Origin: Marinilabiliales bacterium
Lineage (GTDB): Bacteria > Bacteroidota > Bacteroidia > Bacteroidales > SZUA-534
Assembly (NCBI GenBank): GCA_003512955.1
Contig: DOTG01000038.1
Coordinates: 186,001-250,000 of the forward strand
Length of the DNA stretch: 64,000 nt
Direction of reading: 5' to 3'
Part shown: in pieces, positions 36,259 to 44,259 of the stretch
Numbering within the stretch: the first letter of the stretch is position 1
Layout: each line of letters opens with the position of its first letter
Program-made: the position numbers and the translations under genes
Notes under the pieces: model-generated
Database searches by the model: none
Seen by the model: the letters and a program-made list of their open reading frames with translations, nothing else
Told to the model about the DNA's origin: nothing

Positions 36259-37740
36259 ATGCGAAAACTTCAGTTAATAATTGTCATTGGATTTTTAAGC
36301 ACAGCATTGCTTTGGTCTCAGGAACCCAATAAATTTTTAAACCTGGAACAGGTATTGGAACTGGCTAAAAGCCAATCGCCCGACGCCATTCTGGCAAAGC
36401 ATCGTTATTTGCGGAGCTATTGGGAATACAAATCGTACAAAGCTGGGTTGTTACCGCAACTTTCGCTTCAAAGCGATCTGGTTGATTGGAATAAATCCAT
36501 CTTCACTTACACCAATTCCGATGGTTCGGTAGAATACAAACGAACCAACAATATTAGCTCTCAAATTGGGTTAGGCATCTTTCAGAATATAGGCTTCACC
36601 GGAGGAAGTGTGTATGTACAAAGTGAAGCTAATGGACTTCATGATTTTCGGAAAGACTCACTTTCAAGGTCATATAATACCTCTCCCATTGCTATTGGTT
36701 TTACACAACCCCTTTTTCAATACAATTCCTTTAAATGGCAACGAAAAATTGAACCTTTGAAGTTTCAGGAAGCCAGGCGGGAATACCTGCAGCAACTTGA
36801 GGAAATTTCGTCGGAGGCGGTAAATTATTTTTACAATCTGGCTTTGGCACAGTTAAATGTGGAGATATCGAAAGCCAACTTTTACAACAACGACACCATT
36901 TATAAAATTGCCAAAGGACGGTATAATATTGGCACCATTGCCGAAAATGACGTTTTGCAGATCGAGTTGGCTTATTTGAACGCCAAATCGGCGCTGACTC
37001 AGGCAAAAATTAATTTAGAAATCAGCAGGCATCAGTTGCGCTCATTTTTGGGATTCAACGAGTTGGTTACCATTCAATTGATGATTCCCACCTCACTACC
37101 TTTTTTTGAAATTGATGTGCACCAAGCATTGACAAAAGCAAAAGAAAACAACAGCACCGCGTTGAATTGGGAGCGGCAATTATTCGAAGCCCAAAGCGAA
37201 GTAGCGCAAACCAAAGCGGCTAAACGCTTCAATGCAAATCTTTCGGCCTCGTATGGTTTAAATGGCGAGGCATATATTTTTAACGATTCTTACAAAAATC
37301 CGGACGATCAGTTAGCCTTAAAAGTAGGTATTGAGGTCCCAATTCTTGATTGGGGCCAAGGTAAAGGGAAATACCGGATGGCCTTAAGTCAACAGGAAGT
37401 GGTAAAAACCCAGGTAGAACAAGCCCGAATTGACTTTGAGCAACAAATATTGCTGAAAGTGATGCAGTTCAACGAGCAGGATGAACAGGTATTAATCGCA
37501 GCCAAAGCCGACACCATTGCCCGCAAGAGGTATGAGGTAACCAAACAACGCTTCCTGATCGGGAAAATTGATGTGCTCGATTTGAATGTGGCTTCACAGG
37601 AGAACGATTTGGCGCAACGGAATTACTTGGAAACACAGAAAACCTATTGGAGTTATTTTTATGCCATCCGCCAATACACGTTGTTCGATTTTATAAAACG
37701 AGTCCCCTTGGAAACTGATTATAAAGAGTTGGAAGATTAA
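36259..37740 (+). CDS. TolC-family outer-membrane channel
   Basis: A 493-residue outer-membrane efflux protein. It has a signal peptide (about 1-20, ALLWSQ), then two repeats of the TolC fold with long helices: LNLEQVLELAKSQSPDAILAKH at the start of the first and ALTKAKENNSTALNWERQ at the start of the second. NYFYNLALAQLNVEISKANF and VEVPILDWGQGKGKYRMALSQ are typical of the family. It begins 9 bp after the permease and completes the export operon. Confidence 0.92.
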   Translation: MRKLQLIIVIGFLSTALLWSQEPNKFLNLEQVLELAKSQSPDAILAKHRYLRSYWEYKSYKAGLLPQLSLQSDLVDWNKSIFTYTNSDGSVEYKRTNNISSQIGLGIFQNIGFTGGSVYVQSEANGLHDFRKDSLSRSYNTSPIAIGFTQPLFQYNSFKWQRKIEPLKFQEARREYLQQLEEISSEAVNYFYNLALAQLNVEISKANFYNNDTIYKIAKGRYNIGTIAENDVLQIELAYLNAKSALTQAKINLEISRHQLRSFLGFNELVTIQLMIPTSLPFFEIDVHQALTKAKENNSTALNWERQLFEAQSEVAQTKAAKRFNANLSASYGLNGEAYIFNDSYKNPDDQLALKVGIEVPILDWGQGKGKYRMALSQQEVVKTQVEQARIDFEQQILLKVMQFNEQDEQVLIAAKADTIARKRYEVTKQRFLIGKIDVLDLNVASQENDLAQRNYLETQKTYWSYFYAIRQYTLFDFIKRVPLETDYKELED

Positions 37741-37786
37741 ACCAAATTCAATAAAACAGCAAACACAATAGCAAGAATAATAGGAG

Positions 37787-37948
37787 TTACGACTGGCAAC
37801 TTCCCATGCAACCTGATTTTTCATTCCCGGGAATAGAACATCCGCACGATTTTTTAAGTTCTCTGCCCTCTTTCCTGTTGACAGTGATAGCAAAAAAAAC
37901 GCCCATTATTACAATCATAATAGCTAACGACACAAATATCTGAAGCAT
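37787..37948 (-). CDS. Small Cys-rich single-helix membrane protein (53 residues)
   Basis: This short ORF translates as an N-terminal hydrophobic helix (LQIFVSLAIMIVIMGVFFAI) followed by a basic stretch and four cysteines in CGC...C...C spacing (KKSCGCSIPGNEKSGCMGSC). The architecture resembles the NqrM/DUF539 type of small proteins (a single helix followed by a Cys cluster), known to help assemble the Na+-NQR iron site. It might instead belong to an unrelated Cys-rich Fe-S or metal-delivery family. It is on the same strand as, and 61 bp downstream of, another small membrane protein, and convergent with the TolC gene. Function is inferred only from this resemblance. Confidence 0.6.
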   Translation of the reverse strand: MLQIFVSLAIMIVIMGVFFAITVNRKEGRELKKSCGCSIPGNEKSGCMGSCQS

Positions 37949-38009
37949 GATTTCCAATTTTTAACTCTCCTATAAAGGAAATACCGGCCAAAATGTTCAG
38001 ACCGGGGGG

Positions 38010-38231
38010 TTATTTTTCAACGAGAGTCAACTTTTTATAACGAAATTGTTCCCTGGCCTTTTTTTGTTCCAGTTTATCCATGGTTTTGGCACAAACAATA
38101 CCCCGTTTCCGCATCTCCTTGTTATGCCCCACATGGGTTTCAGGAAACCGCTTCTTCCTGATAACAATATTAAATGCCATTCCCAGAAACGCGATACCAA
38201 TTAGAACTATGGTCAGAAGTATTACTTTCAT
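38010..38231 (-). CDS. Small membrane protein with FPETHVGHN motif
   Basis: A 73-residue protein. The N-terminal helix (residues 2-24) is followed by RKKRFPETHVGHNKEMRKRG, a cytoplasmic-side segment with His, Glu and one Cys (IVCAKTMDK). I recall proteins with this motif as a recurrent small membrane family in Bacteroidetes, without known function. It precedes the Cys-rich 53-residue ORF on the same strand; both may be assembly or tethering factors for a membrane redox complex. This is inference. The length and single-helix form fit a genuine gene rather than a shadow ORF. Confidence 0.65.
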   Translation of the reverse strand: MKVILLTIVLIGIAFLGMAFNIVIRKKRFPETHVGHNKEMRKRGIVCAKTMDKLEQKKAREQFRYKKLTLVEK

Positions 38232-38387
38232 TTGTTATTTTTTTGCAAAGATAACAAAAGTTCATGCTTCCAAAACATGAATTATCAGTTGAACAATCCC
38301 TAACAATATCCGTTCTACCTGCGAAATTTAAAGAAACGATTGGGTATAGAGCCCCCAAAACTATAAAAATCAACGAAAAAAGTTGTT

Positions 38388-40802
38388 ATGGCAGATATAT
38401 TCAAAACCCTTGGATTGACAAAAGAAGAAATTCTCAACGATTACAAACTAGCCAACATAAGCCGCCAAGTCAGTCTTTTAGGCAGGAAAGAGGTGTTGAC
38501 GGGAAAAGCAAAGTTCGGCATTTTTGGCGACGGCAAGGAAATTCCTCAACTGGCAATGGCCAAACAATTTAAACATGGGGATTGGCGCTCGGGGTATTAC
38601 CGCGATCAGACTTTTATGTTTGCCACGGGAATGTCAACACCATTCGAATTTTTTGCACAGCTATATGGTGACACCAAAATTGAAAACAATCCCAGCAACG
38701 CCGGGCGTTCATTTAATAACCATTGGGGAACCCGGATCATTGATGCTAATGGCGGGTGGATTGACCAAACAAACAGTAAAAATACAGCAGCTGATTTGTC
38801 ACCAACCGCGGGCCAAATGCCGCGTTTGATTGGATTGGCCTATGCCTCAAAGCTCTACCGCAACAATCCGGAGTTGAGGAATCTTTCCAGATTTTCAAAA
38901 AATGGGGATGAGGTAGCTTTTGGAACCATTGGCGATGCAAGCACTTCGGAAGGCCATTTTTTTGAAACGGTGAATGCTGCCGGGGTGCTGCAAATCCCTT
39001 TGGCAATCTCCGTTTGGGACGATGGCTATGGTATCTCTGTTTCAAAAAAATTCCAAACTACCAAAGAGAGCATTTCGGAACTTTTATCGGGATTCAATCC
39101 CACTAAAGAAAAGCCAGGAGTTCAAATCTACCAGGCCAAAGGTTGGGATTATCCGTCGTTGGTGGCTATCTACCGGGAAGGGGTTGAGAATTGCAGGCAA
39201 AACCACCAACCGGTTTTGTTTCATATCGATGAAATTACCCAACCACAGGGGCATTCTACATCAGGTTCGCATGAGCGCTATAAAAGTACCGAGCGGTTGG
39301 AATGGGAAAAAGAATTTGATGGAATCGTTCAAATGCGGAAGTGGATCCTTCAGAAAAAAATTGCAAACCCATTGGAATTAGATAATCTGGAAAAACAGGC
39401 AGAACAGATTGCCAAAGAGGCTAAAACAAAAGCCTGGAAACTTTATACCGCACCTATTATCTCGGAAAAGGAGAAGCTTTTACATATTATCGACAAGCGG
39501 ACCTGCCAATGCAAACGGGAAGGAATTGATAAAGTGGCTTTACATGCAGCAGAATTAAGGAACATCGCCTTTCCGATTCGGAAAGATACCGTTTCGACTG
39601 CAAAAAAAATTTTACGTCACATTTGCTCCGATTGCTCCATCCGTAAAGATTTACAATCGGAGCTTTCCCTATGGTTGAAACAAATCCACGAGGAGAACCA
39701 GGATCGGTACAGCACCTTTTTGTACAACGATTATGAGAAATCAGCCTTAAAAGTAATGCCCGTTTCTGCTGTTTTTTCTGAAAATTCTCCCTTTGTGAAT
39801 GGACGGGAAATACTCAGGGATAATTATCAGGTTTTGTTTCAAAAAGAACCACGGTTGTTGATTTTTGGTGAGGATACCGGCAAAATCGGGGGCGTGAATC
39901 AAACCTTGGAAGGGTTACAGTCAAAATATGGGGAACTGCGGATTACAGATACAGGCATACGTGAAACAACCATTGTCGGACAAGGTATCGGCTTGGCTTT
40001 GCGTGGATTGCGCCCCATTGCCGAGATTCAATACTTTGATTATATTTTATATGGTTTGCAAACCCTGAGCGATGATTTGGCCTCATTATCATGGCGGACC
40101 AAAGGTGGGCAAATAGCTCCTTTGATTATCAGCACCCGGGGTCACAGGCTTGAGGGTATCTGGCATTCAGGAAGCCCATTGAGTATGGTCATCAATTCTA
40201 TCCGGGGAATTTATGTGTGTACACCACGAAACATGACTCAGGCTGCCGGTATGTATAACACCCTTTTGGAAGGTGAGGACCCTGCGTTGGTTATTGAACC
40301 CTTAAACGGATACCGCTTGAAAGAGCGCAGGCCAGATAATTTGGGCATATTCAGGGTCCCTTTGGGTAAACCTGAGATTTTGCATGAAGGCACCGATGTT
40401 ACTTTGGTTACGTATGGTTCGTGTGTCCGTATCGCTCAAGATGCGGTGGAACAATTGGCTGAATTCCATATTTCAGTGGAACTTATTGATGTACAAACAT
40501 TGCTTCCTTTTGATTTGGAGCATGTAATTGCCGATTCTGTAATGAAAACCGGAAGAGTTGTATTTTTTGATGAAGATGTTCCCGGAGGAGCTACGGCTTA
40601 CATGATGAAAAAAGTATTGGAAGATCAGAAAGCCTTTTTTTATTTGGATGCTGCCCCAAAGACACTCACGGCTAAAGAGCACCGCCCTGCTTATGGCACC
40701 GATGGTGATTATGTTTCGAATCCCAATGCCGAAGATGTGTTCGATAGTATTTATGAGCTTATGAATGAGACCAATCCGCGAAAATATCCAAAATTGTATT
40801 AG
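38388..40802 (+). CDS. Fused alpha/beta E1 component of a branched-chain 2-oxoacid dehydrogenase
   Basis: An 804-residue thiamin-diphosphate enzyme that decarboxylates 2-oxoacids and passes the acyl group to a lipoyl E2. The alpha part (about 1-370) contains SGYYRDQTFMFATG and the ThDP/Mg motif GDASTSEGHFFETVN (family consensus GDG...N). The beta part (about 460-804) contains LIFGEDTGKIGGVNQTLEGL, DTGIRETTIVGQGIGLALRG, and the transketolase C-terminal domain (VTYGSCVRIAQDAVEQL). Alpha and beta are fused in one chain, a common Bacteroidetes form. The E2 and E3 genes are not here. The linker (about 370-460) has a Cys-rich stretch (CQCKREG, CSDCS) whose role is unknown. 2-Oxoisovalerate is the likely substrate; pyruvate cannot be excluded. 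Confidence 0.93.
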   Translation: MADIFKTLGLTKEEILNDYKLANISRQVSLLGRKEVLTGKAKFGIFGDGKEIPQLAMAKQFKHGDWRSGYYRDQTFMFATGMSTPFEFFAQLYGDTKIENNPSNAGRSFNNHWGTRIIDANGGWIDQTNSKNTAADLSPTAGQMPRLIGLAYASKLYRNNPELRNLSRFSKNGDEVAFGTIGDASTSEGHFFETVNAAGVLQIPLAISVWDDGYGISVSKKFQTTKESISELLSGFNPTKEKPGVQIYQAKGWDYPSLVAIYREGVENCRQNHQPVLFHIDEITQPQGHSTSGSHERYKSTERLEWEKEFDGIVQMRKWILQKKIANPLELDNLEKQAEQIAKEAKTKAWKLYTAPIISEKEKLLHIIDKRTCQCKREGIDKVALHAAELRNIAFPIRKDTVSTAKKILRHICSDCSIRKDLQSELSLWLKQIHEENQDRYSTFLYNDYEKSALKVMPVSAVFSENSPFVNGREILRDNYQVLFQKEPRLLIFGEDTGKIGGVNQTLEGLQSKYGELRITDTGIRETTIVGQGIGLALRGLRPIAEIQYFDYILYGLQTLSDDLASLSWRTKGGQIAPLIISTRGHRLEGIWHSGSPLSMVINSIRGIYVCTPRNMTQAAGMYNTLLEGEDPALVIEPLNGYRLKERRPDNLGIFRVPLGKPEILHEGTDVTLVTYGSCVRIAQDAVEQLAEFHISVELIDVQTLLPFDLEHVIADSVMKTGRVVFFDEDVPGGATAYMMKKVLEDQKAFFYLDAAPKTLTAKEHRPAYGTDGDYVSNPNAEDVFDSIYELMNETNPRKYPKLY

Positions 40803-40828
40803 TAGAACCCCGAAAAAAGGAACAACTA

Positions 40829-43261
40829 TTATTTCCTGATATTTTTTATCTTATTGAAACGGTTCATCCATTTCTCGATTAAAGATAATTCAGGTTTATC
40901 TTCTTCATAGTAGCCGTCGCCATATCCATAACCATAGCCATAGCCGTAGCCGTAGCCGTAACCATATCCGTAGTTATATCCATATTTATTGCCGTAATAG
41001 CCAGGCATTTTCACATCATTAATAAGGATGTTGAACTCAGGAATGTTCGGTTTCCGGTTCAAGTCGTTGATTAAATCCAGAACCTCTTTGTGTGAATAAT
41101 TTTGGCGGATAACAAAAATGTTGATGTCGGAATATTTTGAAAAGAGTAAAGCATCTGAAACCAAAGCAATCGGTGGGGTATCTACCACAATAAAGTCGAA
41201 CCGCTTACGGGCTTCTTCTATAAAAACGCCCAAAGCCTCTGTTTCAAGCAACTTGGCTGGATTAGGCGGAACCGGGCCTGAAACTACAATAGATAGATTC
41301 TCAATGTCGGTTTCGAATATCACTTCATCAAACGTGGCTTTCCCAATAAGATAGGTGCTCATACCCACAGAATTGTCAAGTTCAAAGTGCCGATGGAGTT
41401 TTGGTTTACGCAAATCCATGCCAATGAGTAGTGTTTTTTTATCGGACATGGAAATAATGGAGGCCAAGTTAAGCGAGCAAAAGGTTTTACCTTCGCCGCT
41501 CATGGTAGAGGTTACCGTGATAATCTTAGAGTCCTCCTTTATCAAAAGATATTGCAGATTGGTTTTTATTGTTCGGAACGATTCCGAAATGGCTGATTTT
41601 GGATTATTAACCACCACCAAATCCGATTCTTTATTATTATGGCCAATGACGCCTAAAATTGGGGCATCCGTTTTAGCCTCGATATCTTTTTTCGAAAGGA
41701 TGCGGTTGTTAAAATAATCACGCAAGATGATGATCAAGAACGGTATCATTAGACCGATGATCAGCGAAATCATGTAATTCAACCGGCTTTTGGGGGCTAT
41801 CAACGCGGCCTGTTCGGCACGGGCTTTATCCAAAACTCGGGCATTCGGAATATTCGATGCACGGTTAATGCCAGCCTCGGCACGTTTTTCCAGCAAATAG
41901 GTGTAAATCTGATCATTCAAATCAAACCTGCGCTGAATGTTAATCAACCGCCTCTCGTTGTATGGCAGTTTTGCAATATCGGTGTTAAGTAACGAAATCC
42001 GGTGATCTAAATCTTCAATAGTTATTTGATTTGTTTTTACAAGATTTTGCACGTTCTCTTCGATCATCTTCCGGGTTTCTTCAATTTTCTTTTCCAGAAC
42101 ATCTTGTTTCGGATTCGATTTAACCGACTGCATCTTTAAAACAATCCGTTCAGAATTTAATGAATTCAGTTGCATGATCAAATTCATCAGCAATTGGTCG
42201 CGCACACCCACTGAGGTTGGTACAATAACATTTTCGTTTTCGGGCCGTTCTTTTAAATAGGTCATCAGGTATTCGTAATATTTTGACTCAACAGTTAAAA
42301 GAGCCTTTTCGTCATCCAATTTTTCGAACTGATCGTATAGGCTGCGTCCCTCTTGCGAAATATCAATAATCCGGTTTTCGGCCCTAAAAACCTCCAGTTT
42401 ACCTTCGGCCACACTTAAGGAATCCACCACAGCATCAATCTGTTCGTTAATAAACCGGATGGTATTTACAGCAATCTGATTTTTTTCTTCCAGTTCCGAA
42501 CGGATAAAAACCTCAGCCAATTTATTCAGATACAGGGCTTCTTTATATGGGACATACCCGGTAGTTGAAAGGGTAAGGATAGTCCCCTCCTCGTCTAAAA
42601 GACTGATGTTTAATTTATTTCGGTAATAACTGGCCAAAAAACCGGGATTGTTGATGTAAAAAAAATACCTATCGGCGTTCGACTGATAAAAACTCTCAGG
42701 GTTTCTAATGGTGATATTAAAACTGAAATAGTCATTCTCAAACTGCTCCCCAAAACGCATCTGCTTTTTTACACCAAAATTTCCTTCAATTTCAAGCTCA
42801 TACAATTCCGATGACAATATTTGAATGTATATGGGAACACCATAATATTGATAATGGGAAGTATCTATATTTACCTTAATTTTTTCAGGCTGATACAATT
42901 CCGGATCACGTATCCGGCCTACACCATAGTAGGTAATATCAAAATCCAGTTCATCCATCACTTTCCGGTGCAATTCCAGTGATTTCAGTATAGCCATTTG
43001 GTTGTTAAGGTTCGACCCCTGTTTAAACAAATCGAGCCCCTGGATCATCTCATCGCTATAATACGATTTGCTTTCGGTGTCGCGGATAAGCAAGGTGGAA
43101 CTAACCTGATACACCCTGTCGCTATACCGGTTGATAATGTAAGCTGCCGATGTGGATAAAAACACCGCGATTACAAACCAATACCAGTTGGCAAGAATCT
43201 TGAATATATATTTTTTGATGTCAATTGTTTCCTCTTTGTAAATATCATCAAAGTTTGCCAT
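40829..43261 (-). CDS. Wzc-like exopolysaccharide tyrosine autokinase/chain-length regulator
   Basis: An 810-residue inner-membrane protein that controls polymerisation and export of capsule/EPS. The N-terminal Wzz domain has helix 1 around residues 25-45 and the second helix at about 510-530 (LNYMISLIIGLMIPFLIIIL); the periplasmic part is coiled-coil-rich. The cytoplasmic BY-kinase domain shows Walker A (STMSGEGKTFC), Walker A' (LLIGMDLRKPKL) and Walker B (FIVVDTPPIALVSDA). The C-terminal tyrosine cluster, normally the autophosphorylation site, is a Tyr-Gly tract with nine consecutive YG units and about 15 Tyr in all. It follows a Wza-like exporter by 1 bp. No glycosyltransferases are in the window, so this pair probably serves a locus elsewhere. 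Confidence 0.95.
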   Translation of the reverse strand: MANFDDIYKEETIDIKKYIFKILANWYWFVIAVFLSTSAAYIINRYSDRVYQVSSTLLIRDTESKSYYSDEMIQGLDLFKQGSNLNNQMAILKSLELHRKVMDELDFDITYYGVGRIRDPELYQPEKIKVNIDTSHYQYYGVPIYIQILSSELYELEIEGNFGVKKQMRFGEQFENDYFSFNITIRNPESFYQSNADRYFFYINNPGFLASYYRNKLNISLLDEEGTILTLSTTGYVPYKEALYLNKLAEVFIRSELEEKNQIAVNTIRFINEQIDAVVDSLSVAEGKLEVFRAENRIIDISQEGRSLYDQFEKLDDEKALLTVESKYYEYLMTYLKERPENENVIVPTSVGVRDQLLMNLIMQLNSLNSERIVLKMQSVKSNPKQDVLEKKIEETRKMIEENVQNLVKTNQITIEDLDHRISLLNTDIAKLPYNERRLINIQRRFDLNDQIYTYLLEKRAEAGINRASNIPNARVLDKARAEQAALIAPKSRLNYMISLIIGLMIPFLIIILRDYFNNRILSKKDIEAKTDAPILGVIGHNNKESDLVVVNNPKSAISESFRTIKTNLQYLLIKEDSKIITVTSTMSGEGKTFCSLNLASIISMSDKKTLLIGMDLRKPKLHRHFELDNSVGMSTYLIGKATFDEVIFETDIENLSIVVSGPVPPNPAKLLETEALGVFIEEARKRFDFIVVDTPPIALVSDALLFSKYSDINIFVIRQNYSHKEVLDLINDLNRKPNIPEFNILINDVKMPGYYGNKYGYNYGYGYGYGYGYGYGYGYGDGYYEEDKPELSLIEKWMNRFNKIKNIRK
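40919..40972. repeat. Hexanucleotide repeat encoding (Tyr-Gly)9
   Basis: Nine tandem 6-bp units with GTA/ATA and GCC/ACC/TCC alternation (plus-strand view), each encoding Tyr-Gly in the Wzc-like kinase tail. Three central units are identical. Units vary at the third codon position, so it is a diverged rather than fresh microsatellite. Confidence 0.9.
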
Positions 43262-43262
43262 G

Positions 43263-44042
43263 CTACATTTTTGTATAAGTTATTAATAGTAGAAGGGTGG
43301 TAAGCCCACTTAGAACAACAGAAATAGCAGGCGTATTGATGGACACCATTTTAGCCCGTAATGGTTTCACGTAAATAACATCTCCAGGTGCAACCCAAAA
43401 TCCCGGGTTTTGAAACACCCCGGTTGAGGTTAAATTCAAATCCAGGGTGGTTGAACCAAAAGGCCCTTTGCGTACAATCAACACATGGCGGGCATCTCCA
43501 AAATCACCAATATCCCCGGCTTTAGCCAAAACTTCAAGGATTGTCACGTTTTTTTTGTAAATGGGATAGGTACCTGGCCGTACTACTTCGCCGAGGACAG
43601 TTACTTCAAAGTTTAACAAACGTACCTCGACAATGGAGCCTGTAAAATATTCATCCATCTTTTGTTGGATAAGTTGCTGCACCTGATAAAGTGTCAATCC
43701 ATTTACCTGAATTTTGCCTAACACAGGCAATTCGATATTTCCCTGGTCATCAATCAAATATCCATGCATGTACAGCGATATTTCGCTGAAATTACCGGTA
43801 GTTGTAGCCTGTTTGTTAAACTGATCGGTTTGCCCCGAGGCATCGCCACTAATGCTAAGGAAAAGATTATCGCCCGGATAAACTACCGTGGCCTGCGGAT
43901 CGGCCTGCTGAATACCAATGCTAAGCGTGTCGTTAGCATAAATTTTATCTTGAAAATAAAGAACATTCTTATAGCGGGCACAACCCATAAAAGCCAGTGA
44001 TACAAGAACAATCACTATGGTAGTCAATTTTTTAGAATTCAT
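43263..44042 (-). CDS. Wza-like polysaccharide export lipoprotein
   Basis: A 259-residue lipoprotein (signal LAFMGCARY, lipidated Cys at residue 21). It contains a polysaccharide-export (Poly_export) domain (about 50-140; VYPGDNLFLSISGD, LPVLGKIQVNGLTL) and an SLBB domain (about 145-230; VTVLGEVVRPGTYPI, VLAKAGDIGDFGDARHVLIVR). It ends in a hydrophobic segment (SVVLSGLTTLLLLITY), as in other Bacteroidetes Wza-like proteins. With the kinase it forms the trans-envelope polysaccharide channel. It is divergent from the giant repeat protein at 44260. Confidence 0.93.
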   Translation of the reverse strand: MNSKKLTTIVIVLVSLAFMGCARYKNVLYFQDKIYANDTLSIGIQQADPQATVVYPGDNLFLSISGDASGQTDQFNKQATTTGNFSEISLYMHGYLIDDQGNIELPVLGKIQVNGLTLYQVQQLIQQKMDEYFTGSIVEVRLLNFEVTVLGEVVRPGTYPIYKKNVTILEVLAKAGDIGDFGDARHVLIVRKGPFGSTTLDLNLTSTGVFQNPGFWVAPGDVIYVKPLRAKMVSINTPAISVVLSGLTTLLLLITYTKM

Positions 44043-44063
44043 ATGAAAAAGTAAGTTCTAGTG

Positions 44064-44094
44064 CAAACATAAGTAACAATTAAGCTATTCGCAA
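44064..44094 (-). promoter_or_regulatory. Candidate promoter of the wza-wzc operon
   Basis: On the minus strand, TTG (44094-44092), a 20-bp spacer and TATGTTTG (44071-44064) match the Bacteroidetes promoter. The expected start is about 44058, 16 bases before the ATG at 44042. Confidence 0.5.
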
Positions 44095-44259
44095 TAAAAT
44101 GAAGCAACTTAAACAATAATTTATACTTTTGAGCGGCAATTTGTCAAATTTACCTGTTGCTTTATCAAAAACTAAAAAGGTACATATATTATAAGTGCAT
44201 TTTAATAACTAATTTTGAATTTATTCGTTTTAAGGATTGATTAATTAACATATTTCCAT

